64,000 nucleotides of DNA from JBCBEX01 sp038528235. GTDB taxonomy: Bacteria > Bacteroidota > Rhodothermia > Rhodothermales > Rubricoccaceae. Both the position numbers and the translations under genes were made by a program. Below, one piece after another: positions 15,419-24,072 of the stretch (position 1 is the stretch's first letter; the number at the start of each line of letters is the position of its first letter). The notes under the pieces were generated by a model that was not told the DNA's origin, searched no databases, and worked only from the letters and a program-made list of their open reading frames with translations. The DNA is taken from NCBI GenBank assembly GCA_038528235.1, contig JBCBEX010000011.1:14142-78141 (forward strand), in the 5' to 3' direction.

Positions 15419-16909
15419 ATGGCTGACAAGATCACCCCGCGCTCCGAAGACTATTCGCAGTGGTACCTCGATGTCGTGCAGGCCGCCAAGCTCGCCGACT
15501 ACTCGCCCGTGCGCGGCTCGATGATCCTGCCGCCCAACGGCTACGCGCTCTGGGAAAACATGCAGCGCGTCCTCGACGGCATGTTCAAGGCGACGGGCCA
15601 CCAGAACGCCTACTTCCCGCTCTTCATCCCGCAATCGTTCCTCTCGAAGGAAGCCGAGCACGTCGAGGGCTTCGCGAAGGAGTGTGCCGTAGTGACCCAC
15701 TCGCGGCTGCGCACCACGGCCGACGGCACGGGCGTCGAGCCCGATCCCGCCTCGAAGCTCGCCGACGGCGAAAACCTGGTCGTGCGCCCGACCTCGGAGA
15801 CGATCATCTGGGACACCTACAGCCGCTGGATCCAGTCGTGGCGCGACCTCCCGATCCTCATCAACCAGTGGGCCAACGTCGTCCGGTGGGAGCTCCGCAC
15901 GCGCCTCTTCCTCCGCACGATGGAGTTCCTCTGGCAGGAAGGCCACACCGCGCACGCCACCGAGGAGGAGGCCGTCGAGGAGACGCTGCGCATGCTCGAT
16001 GTCTACACTGAGTTCGCGGAGCAGTACATGGCCGTGCCGGTCATCCGCGGCGTCAAGACGGCCAGCGAGCGCTTCGCCGGGGCCGTGGACACCTACTGCA
16101 TCGAGGCGCTCATGCAGGACGGCAAGGCGCTCCAGGCCGGGACCTCCCACTTCCTCGGGCAGAACTTCGCCAAGGCGTTCGACTGCACGTTCCAGAACAA
16201 GGACAACGAGCTCGAACACGTCTGGGCGACCTCCTGGGGTGTCTCGACGCGGCTCATCGGCGCGCTCATCATGACGCACTCCGACGACCAGGGCCTCGTC
16301 CTCCCGCCGCGCCTCGCGCCGACGCAGGTCGTGATCGTGCCGATCTACCGCAAGGACGGCGAGAAGGAGGTCGTGATGGAGGCCGTCGGCGAGATCGAGC
16401 GCGAGCTGCGCGTGGCGGGCGTGCGCGTCAAGACCGACGCCCGCGAGGCCTACCGCCCCGGCTGGAAGTTCAACGAGTACGAGGTGCAGGGCGTCCCGCT
16501 CCGCCTCGCCGTCGGCCCGCGCGACGTGAAGAACAACGTCGTCGAGCTCGCCCGCCGCGATGAGCCGGGCAAGCAAAGCGTCCCGCGCGACCAGCTCGCC
16601 GACGTGGTCACGGACACGCTCTCGCAGATCCAGGCCAACCTCTTCGCCCGCGCCGAGAACTTCCGCCAGCAGAAGACGACGACCGTCGACACCTACGATG
16701 ACTTCAAAGAGGCCATCGAGCGCGGTGGCTTCGTCCTCGCCCCGTGGGACGGCACGCCCGAGACCGAGGCGCGCATTAAGGAGGAGACGAAGGCCACCAT
16801 CCGCTGCCTCCCGCTCGAATCCGACCCGCACTATGACCCCACCGAGGGCGTCGACATGCTCACCGGGAAGCCGTCGAAGCAGCGCGTGGTGTTCGCGCGG
16901 GCGTACTAG
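15419..16909 (+). CDS. proS: Prolyl-tRNA synthetase, archaeal/eukaryotic-type (type 3)
   Basis: This 496-residue protein starts at MADKITPRSEDYSQWY (ATG 15419). It charges tRNA-Pro. The N-terminus, the lack of the editing INS domain of the E. coli-type enzyme, and the ~490-residue length put it in the group shared with archaea and eukaryotes, which is usual in Bacteroidota. Class II motifs are visible: LRPTSET-type as VVRPTSETIIWDTY, the WELRTRLFLRTMEFLWQEGH strand, and motif 3 around WGVSTRLIGALIMTHSDDQGLVLPP. The C-terminal anticodon-binding domain follows. Its stop overlaps the stop of the convergent gene by 3 bp. Confidence 0.95.
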   Translation: MADKITPRSEDYSQWYLDVVQAAKLADYSPVRGSMILPPNGYALWENMQRVLDGMFKATGHQNAYFPLFIPQSFLSKEAEHVEGFAKECAVVTHSRLRTTADGTGVEPDPASKLADGENLVVRPTSETIIWDTYSRWIQSWRDLPILINQWANVVRWELRTRLFLRTMEFLWQEGHTAHATEEEAVEETLRMLDVYTEFAEQYMAVPVIRGVKTASERFAGAVDTYCIEALMQDGKALQAGTSHFLGQNFAKAFDCTFQNKDNELEHVWATSWGVSTRLIGALIMTHSDDQGLVLPPRLAPTQVVIVPIYRKDGEKEVVMEAVGEIERELRVAGVRVKTDAREAYRPGWKFNEYEVQGVPLRLAVGPRDVKNNVVELARRDEPGKQSVPRDQLADVVTDTLSQIQANLFARAENFRQQKTTTVDTYDDFKEAIERGGFVLAPWDGTPETEARIKEETKATIRCLPLESDPHYDPTEGVDMLTGKPSKQRVVFARAY

Positions 16910-17469
16910 CGCCCGCCGCTCGCCTCCTCCGCGTCCCACCGTTCTATCGCGTCGAGGAGCCACGGCGGTGCACCCTCACCGATGGGCCCCGGCGGACTCG
17001 CCTGCGTCATCGCCTCGGCGCGCTCTAGCTGCTCGGCCAGCGGTGGCACATCCCACGCCGCGCGCTCGGCGTCCGTGGTCGAGGGCTCCACGTCCCACAG
17101 CCGGTGCCGCTTTCCGTCGGGGACGAACTGCGTGCCGTACTTCTGCGGCTGCCCGCTGTACATCCGCCAGCGATCGTACGCCGCCGCTGCCAGCCACCGC
17201 GCGGGGCGATGCCCGAGTTCCGCTGCCTCCTTCGCCCAGACGTGGCTCTGCCAGGCGTCGTCGGGCGTATCGCCGTGGTTGAAGAGCCAGGCGGCGTGGT
17301 AGTAGTCCTCCGCCACCAAGCTGCTCTCCTCCGCCACAATCTCGGCCGCGCGCTGCCGCCGGTCGCGGTCGCGGGCACGCATGGCGTCGTACTCCGGCGT
17401 GCCGTGCTGCAGCCCTTGGCCGTGGTCGCGGTAGTCGGCCTCGTAGAGCGCGCGGAGTTCGGGGTTCAT
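16906..17469 (-). CDS. DUF6624-like hypothetical protein
   Basis: This 187-residue protein starts at MNPELRALYEADYRDHGQG (ATG 17469). The N-terminal half is helical and charged (RDRDRRQRAAEIVAEE), followed by DYYHAAWLFNHGDTPDDAWQSHVWAKEAAELGH, which looks like a TPR/Sel1-like helix pair. QKYGTQFVPDGKRHRLWDVEP resembles the YGTQ motif of DUF6624 proteins. There is no signal peptide in this start choice. Function is unknown. Stop codons of this gene and proS overlap tail to tail. A copy of the palindromic repeat begins 40 bp upstream of the start. Confidence 0.65.
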   Translation of the reverse strand: MNPELRALYEADYRDHGQGLQHGTPEYDAMRARDRDRRQRAAEIVAEESSLVAEDYYHAAWLFNHGDTPDDAWQSHVWAKEAAELGHRPARWLAAAAYDRWRMYSGQPQKYGTQFVPDGKRHRLWDVEPSTTDAERAAWDVPPLAEQLERAEAMTQASPPGPIGEGAPPWLLDAIERWDAEEASGGR

Positions 17470-17508
17470 AGCGAGGTCGTGTAGTCGTTCCAGGGATCGC
17501 AACAGGTT

Positions 17509-17637
17509 GGCTCCCCCCGTCCTGCGTCGCCTCCGCGCTCGCGCGCTCCGCTCCTCGGACTGTCCCCCTCACGCATGAGGGGGACAGTTTTGGTTGACGC
17601 AGGAGCGCAGCGACTGTCAACCGAAACAGGGGGAGCC
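17509..17637 (-). repeat. Palindromic intergenic element, copy A
   Basis: This 129-bp element is bounded by GGCTCCCCCCGT and ACAGGGGGAGCC, which are inverted repeats with one mismatch. Inside is a 12-bp perfect stem, CTGTCCCCCTCA (17560-17571) with TGAGGGGGACAG (17576-17587) and loop CGCA. The internal sequence is the reverse complement of copies B (19801) and C (21539), so this copy is inverted. It fills the spacer between the S9 peptidase stop and the next minus-strand gene. Frames across it are not genes. Confidence 0.85.
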
Positions 17638-17656
17638 GACCCGGTGCCATGCACCG

Positions 17657-19723
17657 TCAGTCTTCGGAGCTGGTGTCGCCGTCGCCCCGATACCGATCGA
17701 ACCAGGCGAGGATGTAGGCCACCTTTGCCGCAAGTTGGCTCGGGCGGTTGGCGATGAAGTGCGGGGCGTCCGGGATCTCGACGTAGGCCGTCTCGACCTC
17801 GCGCAGGCGCAGCGCGTGGTAGAACTGGCGCGCCTCCGAGGGCGGCGTCCGCAGGTCGGACAGGCCCACCATCACCATCGTCGGCGTCTCGACGTTGCCC
17901 ACGACCGAGATCGGCGACTCCTCCCAGTAGGCCATCGGGTTCTCCCACGGCTGGCCGGGGTAGCGGTAGTCGGCGTAGGCGTAGTAGTTGTCCGCGACGA
18001 GCGTCTTCGAGATCCAGTTGATGACGGGCTTGATGACCGCCGCCGCGCGGAAGCGATCCGTGTTGCCGACGATCCAGGCTGTCGTCGTGCCGCCCGCGCT
18101 GCCGCCGGTCACGAAGAGCGAGTCAGGGTGTACGTCACCCGTGGCGAGCACGGCGTCGACGCCGGTCATGATGTCGCCGTAGTCGCCGCCGGGGTAATCG
18201 TGGTAGAGGAGGTCGGCGAAGGCCTCGCCATAGCCGGTACTACCGCGCGCGTTGGGGTAGAACACCACGTAACCGTCGGCCGCGTAGAGTTGGACCTCGG
18301 GCGAGAACTGCGGCCCGTAGGCGGCAATCGGCCCGCCGTGGACTTCGACCAGCAACGGATACTGCCGCCCTTCCTCAAAGCCCGGCGGACGGACGAGCCA
18401 GCCCTGAATCTCCAGCCCGTCCTCGGACGTCCACGTGATCTCTTCGACGGCACCGAGGTCGCGGTACGGCAGCAGGTCGCTGTTGAGGTCGGTCAGCACC
18501 CGCGTCTCGCCGTCTTCGACGCCCCCACCCTCGATGATGGCCACGTCCGACGGGCGCTCCGCGGTGCCGTGGGTGAACGCGACCACGCCGTCGTCGGAGA
18601 CCGAGTAGGCCCCGCTCGTGTAGGGCCGTCCGATGGCCGTGCCGCCGAGCGCGCCGGTGATCTCGCGGACGGTGCCGCCCGGCGTGACGCGCATGAGGCG
18701 CGTGAGGCCGCGGTCGAGATAGGTCGCGTAGAGCCCGTCGCCGTCCGTATCCCACCTGATGTTAGAGAGGCTCCGGTCGAGGTCGCCGGCCAGCACGCGG
18801 ATGTCGCCTGTGTTCTGTTCGAGGACGTGAAGCTGCGTGTTCTGGAAGGTGCGGACGCGGTCGTCGTAGCCGAGGTAGGCGATGGTGCGGCCGTCCGGCG
18901 AGACGGCGGGCCTGCGATCCGGCCCGTCGCGATCCGTGAGGGCGACGACGGTCGTGTCCGTCAGGCTGACGCGGTAGAGTTCAGTGACATTGAACTCCAG
19001 TTGCCAGTTGTCGCTGCGGTTGCCCGAGACCACGAGGCCGCTCCCGTCGGGCAGCCAGGCGAGGTCGGTGCCGTGCGGGTAGTCGCCGTGCGTGAGTTGG
19101 CGCGGGGTGCCGCCATCCGCGGGGACGACGAACACGTGGCGGAAGCCCGGCTCGATGTTGCCGGAGCCGTCAGCCTCGTGCTTGACACGGTCGACGATGC
19201 GCGGCTTCGGTGCCCACTCGGCGCCCTTCGGCGGCGACGGCAGGGCCACGTCGAACGTCGGGTCGGGCTTCGGAACGAGCATTGAGAAGGCCAGCATCGT
19301 CCCGTCGGGCGACCACGTGAGGCCGCGCGGCGAGCGGTCGAGCTGCGTCAGCCGCGCCGTCTGGCCCGTGTCCATCCAGCGGACGAACAGCTCCGCGCCC
19401 TCGCCCGTCGCGGCCACGTAGGCCACCCGGTCCCCGCTCGGCGACCACCGCGGCGACGACTCGTTCGCCTCGCTCGCCGTCAGCTTGCGGTGCCCTGCCC
19501 CGTCGGCCCTGACGACCCAGAGCGACCGGCGGCGGCGGTCCTTCATCCGGTCCATCCCCGTCCGCACGTAGACGATCTGCGCGCCGTCCGGGCTGATCTG
19601 CGGGTCGTCGGCCCACTCCAACTCGAACACGTCGGCGTAGGTGAACGGCGTCTGCGCGAGCGCAGCCGGAGCCACGAGGAGCAGGACGACTGCGAGCAGG
19701 AGGAAGACACGATATCGAGGCAT
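17657..19723 (-). CDS. S9 family prolyl oligopeptidase-like serine peptidase, exported
   Basis: This 688-residue protein has a signal peptide (MPRYRVFLLLAVVLLLVAPAALAQ). The first ~420 residues are a WD40-like/TolB-like beta-propeller with repeated SPDG motifs (ISPDGAQIVYV, WSPSGDRVAYV, WSPDGTMLAFS). The C-terminal alpha/beta-hydrolase domain carries VHGGP (oxyanion side), nucleophile Ser542 in GGSAGG, Asp623 in GLSDLRTPP and His655 in DAPHF, so the catalytic triad is complete. Such periplasmic enzymes cut short peptides, usually acylaminoacyl- or dipeptidyl-type. Palindromic elements A and B flank the gene on both sides. Confidence 0.9.
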   Translation of the reverse strand: MPRYRVFLLLAVVLLLVAPAALAQTPFTYADVFELEWADDPQISPDGAQIVYVRTGMDRMKDRRRRSLWVVRADGAGHRKLTASEANESSPRWSPSGDRVAYVAATGEGAELFVRWMDTGQTARLTQLDRSPRGLTWSPDGTMLAFSMLVPKPDPTFDVALPSPPKGAEWAPKPRIVDRVKHEADGSGNIEPGFRHVFVVPADGGTPRQLTHGDYPHGTDLAWLPDGSGLVVSGNRSDNWQLEFNVTELYRVSLTDTTVVALTDRDGPDRRPAVSPDGRTIAYLGYDDRVRTFQNTQLHVLEQNTGDIRVLAGDLDRSLSNIRWDTDGDGLYATYLDRGLTRLMRVTPGGTVREITGALGGTAIGRPYTSGAYSVSDDGVVAFTHGTAERPSDVAIIEGGGVEDGETRVLTDLNSDLLPYRDLGAVEEITWTSEDGLEIQGWLVRPPGFEEGRQYPLLVEVHGGPIAAYGPQFSPEVQLYAADGYVVFYPNARGSTGYGEAFADLLYHDYPGGDYGDIMTGVDAVLATGDVHPDSLFVTGGSAGGTTTAWIVGNTDRFRAAAVIKPVINWISKTLVADNYYAYADYRYPGQPWENPMAYWEESPISVVGNVETPTMVMVGLSDLRTPPSEARQFYHALRLREVETAYVEIPDAPHFIANRPSQLAAKVAYILAWFDRYRGDGDTSSED

Positions 19724-19800
19724 GGCGATAGCGGGTGAGAGAGGTAGGGCTTGGATCTGCGTCTATACTACTCCACGGCTCCGCATGCATTGCGCTTCGG

Positions 19801-19930
19801 CTGGCTCCCCCCGTTTTTGGCGACAGTCGCTGCGCTCCTGCGTCACCAAAAACTGTCCCCCTCACGGGTGAGGGGGACAGTTCGAAGAGCGGAGCGTCGT
19901 CCGACGCGGAGACGATGAGAACGGGGGGAG
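19801..19930 (+). repeat. Palindromic intergenic element, copy B
   Basis: This 130-bp element has perfect 13-bp terminal inverted repeats, GGCTCCCCCCGTT and AACGGGGGGAGCC. The inner hairpin arms CTGTCCCCCTCA and TGAGGGGGACAG occupy 19851-19878 around CGGG. It is nearly identical to copy C over its left two-thirds. It starts 78 bp upstream of the S9 peptidase start codon. Confidence 0.9.
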
Positions 19931-20057
19931 CCACCGTGCCGCCAGGCCATGTCAGGCCTCAACGTTGGCAGTGGCTCGCTCAGCTACCACGCCTTGCCGC
20001 TCGAACGAACCATACGTGACGCGGCGCCAGGCCCACCGGGTCAATATCACCCCGACT

Positions 20058-20203
20058 TGTCACCCTCAGCGAGCAACGCGAGTCGAAGAGCTTGCCCTCG
20101 CGAAGGCGGGTGGTCTCCGTTCACCTCGAAGCCCACTCGGAGCTTGGAAGCTGACCCGCAGATCCCTCGACTCCGGTCCTGCGGACCTGCGCTCGGGATG
20201 ACA
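20058..20203. repeat. REP-like sequence bounded by TGTCA and TGACA
   Basis: The segment runs from TGTCACCCTCAGCGAG to CGCTCGGGATGACA, which are imperfect inverted ends, and includes GGTCC-TGC-GGACC at 20175-20187. This resembles dispersed TGTCATCCCGAGC-type repeats found between genes in many bacteria; that resemblance is from memory. It fills the rest of the 19724-20252 spacer together with copy B. No gene was seen in that 529-bp stretch. Confidence 0.5.
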
Positions 20204-20252
20204 TAGGTGGAAGAAGCGAGTCACACCGGGGGCGTCGTCCTCTCCTGATCTC

Positions 20253-21452
20253 TCAGAAGTACCGAATCCACCACCGGTCGCTGGTGCGCTTGTATTCGCC
20301 GAACGCACGCGTCGGGAGGTAGAGCGCGGCGGCGAGGAGGACGGTGAGCGCCCAGATCTGCCACACGTGGTCGATGTGGTAGAGGTCGCCCGCGTTGGGG
20401 CCGACGGTCACGAGCACGAGCTTGTAGCACACCAGCAGCACGTAGAGGTGCAGCGCGTAGACGAACATCGGCGCTTGGCCGAACGTCTGCAGCACGCGCG
20501 TGGCGGCGGTGTCGCGCGTGTCGAACCACGCCAGCAGCAGGAACGCGACGCCGAGCGTGAGCAGCAGGAACGCCAGCGACGGCGGGTACTTCGTGTAGTT
20601 GAGCATCGACATCAGCGTGTCGAGGGGCGTCGCGCCGACCGTCCACGGGAGCGCTTCGCCGTAGAGGTTGAAGCCCCGCAGGACGACGAGGAGCGCTAGG
20701 CAGGCCCCGCCGAGGTGCACGAGCCGCCGCGTCCGGTGCTTCGCGTCGACCGCCGCCCCGTAGAGCGGACCGAGCGCGTAGCCGCAGAGGATCACCCCGA
20801 TCCACGGCAGCGCAGGGTAGGACACCCACAGGGAGACCACCTCGCCCTCGACCAGCATCCCGCGATCGTGCAGGATCGTCCACAGCGCGTACCCGACCTC
20901 GCCCGGGGCGACCTCAATCGGGTCGAGCAGGTTGTGGCCGAATACGATCGCGAGGCCGAGCGCGGCGATGACCCGGTGCGGCAGGCGCACGGCCACCGAC
21001 AGCGCGATCATGCTCAGCCCGATCACCCAGATGACCTGCAGGTAGATCGTGTCCGGCGGGAAGCCCCAGAACCACGCCTGGTTGATGAGGACGACCTCCA
21101 GCCCCACCAGGAACAGCCCGCGCGTGAACAGGAAGCGGCTCGGCGAGCGCGTCTCGCCCGACCGGGGGTGCGCGTACAGCCACGCGCCCAGCCCGGCGAG
21201 GAACACGAAGACCGGCGCGCAGAGGTGCGACGACAGGCGCGTGAAGAACAGCCCCGCGCTCGCAACCTCCAGGTCCACCGGGTCGCCGATGCGGATGTGG
21301 TAGAAGAACCGCTCCCGCACGTGGTCCACCATCATCAGGACGATGACGAGCCCGCGCATGACATCGATCGAGGTGATGCGCAGGCGGCGCGTGACCGGCG
21401 CATTGCGCTGCGCCGAGGTACTCTCCGTGTGCTCGGTCGATTCGGTGGTCAT
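20253..21452 (-). CDS. DUF1624 / heparan-alpha-glucosaminide N-acetyltransferase-like membrane protein
   Basis: This 399-residue protein starts at MTTESTEHTE (ATG 21452; another ATG lies at 21464). After a polar leader comes RITSIDVMRGLVIVLMMVDHVRE, the hallmark N-terminus of the DUF1624/HGSNAT catalytic domain, with Asp and His of the VDH motif. About ten membrane spans follow (for example VFVFLAGLGAWLY and VIWVIGLSMIALSVAV). Relatives transfer acetyl groups from cytosolic acetyl-CoA across the membrane to sugars; the acceptor here is unknown. The next upstream gene on this strand is the related-topology DUF418 gene, with repeat copy C in between. Confidence 0.85.
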   Translation of the reverse strand: MTTESTEHTESTSAQRNAPVTRRLRITSIDVMRGLVIVLMMVDHVRERFFYHIRIGDPVDLEVASAGLFFTRLSSHLCAPVFVFLAGLGAWLYAHPRSGETRSPSRFLFTRGLFLVGLEVVLINQAWFWGFPPDTIYLQVIWVIGLSMIALSVAVRLPHRVIAALGLAIVFGHNLLDPIEVAPGEVGYALWTILHDRGMLVEGEVVSLWVSYPALPWIGVILCGYALGPLYGAAVDAKHRTRRLVHLGGACLALLVVLRGFNLYGEALPWTVGATPLDTLMSMLNYTKYPPSLAFLLLTLGVAFLLLAWFDTRDTAATRVLQTFGQAPMFVYALHLYVLLVCYKLVLVTVGPNAGDLYHIDHVWQIWALTVLLAAALYLPTRAFGEYKRTSDRWWIRYF

Positions 21453-21538
21453 GGCTGTTCGCATCAAGGCAGAGCGCACAGGATACGCTCGCGCTGGACG
21501 CGCGCTGCGACTACGCTGGTGACGCACCGCGCTCTGTC

Positions 21539-21665
21539 GGCTCCCCCCGTTTTTGGCGACAGTCGCTGCGCTCCTGCGTCACCAAAAACTGTCCCCCTCA
21601 CGGGTGAGGGGGACAGTTCGAGGAGCGGAGCGCATAGCGCGGAGGCGACGCAGAACGGGGGGAGC
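21539..21665 (+). repeat. Palindromic intergenic element, copy C
   Basis: The ends are GGCTCCCCCCGTT and AACGGGGGGAGC; the final CC of copy B reads GG here. The same inner hairpin as in copy B lies at about 21589-21616. The copy fits exactly in the gap between the DUF418 stop and the DUF1624 start, 87 bp upstream of the latter. Confidence 0.9.
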
Positions 21666-21685
21666 GGCCGTGCCGCCAGGCCCAC

Positions 21686-22962
21686 TCAGGCCTCAGTGTT
21701 GGCAGGCGCTGACTTCGCAGCCACACTCTGCCGCTCGAACGATCCATACGTGAGACGGCGCCAGGCCCACTCCAGCGGGCCGTAGCGGAAGCGGCGGCAC
21801 CAGAGCCAACTGGCCGCGAGTTGCAGCGCCCAGATCGTCGCGACGACGTAGAGGAGTTCATGCCGGGCGAACGTACCGTGCCAGCCCAGGCCGTAGCCAT
21901 AGAACAGGAGTCCGCAGAGCACGCTCTGGCTGATGTAGTTCGTGAGCGCCAGCCGACCGGCGTCCGACACGGGGTTGAACCGGAGGCTGCGCAGGAATCG
22001 CTGGTAGAGCCCGTTGAGCAGGAGCACGTACGCTAACGCCAGCACCTCTCTGTTGAGCGCGATGAGCACCCCCATCCGCACGTCCCGCACGGGCTCGAAG
22101 TAGGCATACGTCCATTGGTAATACCGGAGGTAGCTGAGCGCTAGTCCGACGACGAGCAGGGCCAGGGTGATCGGCCAGTAGCCTCGGAGCACGCGAACGT
22201 CTTGAAAGACGCCGAGCCGGTAGAGCAGCATGCCCAGCAGCATCATGATGAGCGTCCGGAACAGCAGCCCGCGATGGAGCACCTGCCCCGTGTGGATGGC
22301 CAACGCGTTATAGCTTGTGACGATGCTCGCCCCGTAGGTCGGCCGCGGCACGTCGATGGGGCCCTCGTGCGCCTCGCCCCGCTCGGTCCGGCGCTCCCAC
22401 CGAGCCACCGCCGCCGTCTGCTCCTCGCTGCGGTCCGCCTCCAGTACGGCCTGCGCCTCCACGTACGCATCGAATTGCGCGTCGACACGAGCCGTTCGCT
22501 CGTAGGCGTTCCACGACACGAGCGCCGCTAGGACGACCAGGGCGAATACCAGGCCACGCAGCCGGAACGACCGGAACGGAAACAGGAAGCACCCGCAGAC
22601 GGCGTAGTGGAAGAGGATGTCGCCGTCCCAGATCAGGTACGCGTGCGCGACGCCGATGAGGAACAGCCACAGCAGCCGCCGGGCATACACGTCCAAGGCG
22701 CGCAGCCCCGTCTCCCGCCGCCCGATGCGGTCGAGGAAGAGGACGAACCCGACCCCGAAGAGCAGGGTGAACAGGCTGAAGAACTTGCCCTGCGCGAGGA
22801 AATAGACCCAGAACCGCGTCGTCCGGTCCACCTCCGTCGCGAAGCCGTACGCGTACGGCTCCACGAATCCGGGTACGCGAACGTCTCGATGTGGACGAGC
22901 AGGATGCCGAGGACCGCCACGCCCCGAAGGAAGTCCAGCGACGGGATGCGTATAGCCTGCAA
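21686..22962 (-). pseudogene. DUF418-type multi-spanning membrane protein, apparent frameshift
   Basis: The N-terminus typical of this family (IRIPSLDFLRGVAVLGILLV, then HIETFAYPDS) is encoded from about 22962 (TTG start) to 22863. The rest (VEPYAYGFATEVDRTTRFW through the end) is in another frame that opens at a GTG at 22864. Adding one G in the TTCGTGGAG stretch (around 22861-22870) would join both halves into a normal ~425-residue DUF418 protein. It has about nine membrane spans and a C-terminal ALTNYISQSVLCGLLFYGYG segment, as in the family. This may be a real 1-bp deletion or a sequencing error. The IS element lies 200 bp upstream. Relatives are proposed membrane acyltransferase-like proteins of unknown substrate. 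Confidence 0.65.
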
Positions 22963-23231
22963 CGAACGCGACGCTCTTCGTTGGTGTCTCGATCAGCTAG
23001 GCAACCGATGATCACTTCAACAGTGAGACCCAGCTTTGATGATGCTGCAACGTCTTGACTACCTCAGCGGATGAGGCTGCCCATCCCGCAAGAGGAATTA
23101 GGTTTGTCGCTAGGCCCAACACTGCATTGGGAACATTCGGGGCGTATCGAGCCAGTTCGTCGACTAGGTCGTAGTGACATTCAAGCTACTACTCCCCTCG
23201 GTCGATCTCATAGGCAACCAACCCAGCGCCT

Positions 23232-23618
23232 ATGAACCCCTATGCCATCTCCGACGAGCACTTCGCCCGCATCGAACCCCTCCTCCCAGGCAAACCCTCC
23301 GACCCAGGACGCACGGCTCGCAACAACCGCCTCTTCATCGATGCCGTGCTCTGGATCGCTCGAACCGGGGCCCCCTGGCCCGCGCTCCCAGATCACTTCG
23401 GCAAGTACAACTCGGTCTTCCAGCGCTTCAACCGCTGGGCCAAGAAGGGCATCTGGACCCAGATCTTCGACCAGTTGCAGGACCCCGACCTCGAATGGCT
23501 CATGCTCGACTCCACGAGCGTCCGCGTCCATCAACACGCCGCCGGGGCGCGAAAAAGGGGGCCGCGCCGACGGAGGCGGCCTCCCGCGAGAGCCTCGGCC
23601 GCAGTCGGGGCGGATTAA
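23232..23618 (+). CDS. IS5-family transposase, N-terminal frame (orfA)
   Basis: This 128-residue frame starts MNPYAISDEHFARIEPLLPG, the typical N-terminus of IS5/IS427-type transposases. It contains RNNRLFIDAVLWIARTGAPW and the first catalytic Asp in LMLDSTSVRVHQHAAG. It then reaches a run of five A and five G (23552-23561). In this frame the protein would end in an Arg-rich tail that is not transposase-like. The full enzyme needs a -1 shift on the A/G run into the next frame. Confidence 0.8.
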   Translation: MNPYAISDEHFARIEPLLPGKPSDPGRTARNNRLFIDAVLWIARTGAPWPALPDHFGKYNSVFQRFNRWAKKGIWTQIFDQLQDPDLEWLMLDSTSVRVHQHAAGARKRGPRRRRRPPARASAAVGAD

Positions 23619-24001
23619 CAACGAAGCTGCATGCCGCCTGCGACGCACTCGGCAACCCGCTCCGGTTTGTGCTCACGCCGGGGCAGCGTCACGACGTGAC
23701 GCAGGCCGAAGTCTTGCTTGAAGGCTACCGAGCGGACGCGGTCGTGGCCGACCGGGGCTACGACGCGAATTGGCTCGTGGCGCAGATCGAGGCAAGTGGC
23801 GCGGAGGCGGTGATTCCGGCGAAGCGCAATCGGAGGGTGCTCCGCGAGTACGACGCGAACCTGTACGCGGACCGTAACAAGATCGAGCGGTTGTTCGGTC
23901 GGCTGAAGCACTACCGCCGGGTGGCGACGCGCTACGAGAAGCTGGGACGCAACTACCTGGCGTTCGTGCACCTGGCCGCCACGATGACGCTCCTCCTCTG
24001 A
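23557..24001 (+). CDS. IS5-family transposase, C-terminal frame (orfB, via -1 frameshift)
   Basis: After the shift the frame reads GAAPTEAASRESLGRSRGG, LTTKLHAACDALGNPLRFVL, then VVADRGYDANWLV with the second catalytic Asp. It ends with NKIERLFGRLKHYRRVATRY, with the catalytic Glu. This completes the DDE triad of an IS5-like transposase. The exact start is nominal, set at the slippery run. No in-frame start codon suits independent translation. The end overlaps the right inverted repeat. Confidence 0.8.
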
Positions 24002-24072
24002 ATGTCACTACCCCCTAGAACGGCGTCCAGCGCTCCGAATCGACGTCGTCAACGCTCACCACCGCCCTCCAA

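Larger units (their letters stand above)
23164..24018 (+). mobile_element. Complete IS5-superfamily insertion sequence
   Basis: The element has imperfect 20-bp terminal inverted repeats (18 of 20 match). The left end is 23164-23183 (CTAGGTC then GTAGTGACATTCA) and the right end is 23999-24018 (TGAATGTCACTAC then CCCCTAG). The inner 13 bp are perfect. CTAG at both outer ends may be a 4-bp target duplication rather than part of the repeat. Inside are two overlapping transposase frames joined by a -1 shift. The stop codon of the second lies in the right repeat. About 855 bp long, intact in appearance. Confidence 0.85.

Noticed and set aside
17466..17948. Frame crossing palindromic element A
   Set aside because: It translates the repeat and the antisense side of the S9 gene end. 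Similar peptides from copies B and C arise from the repeat itself.
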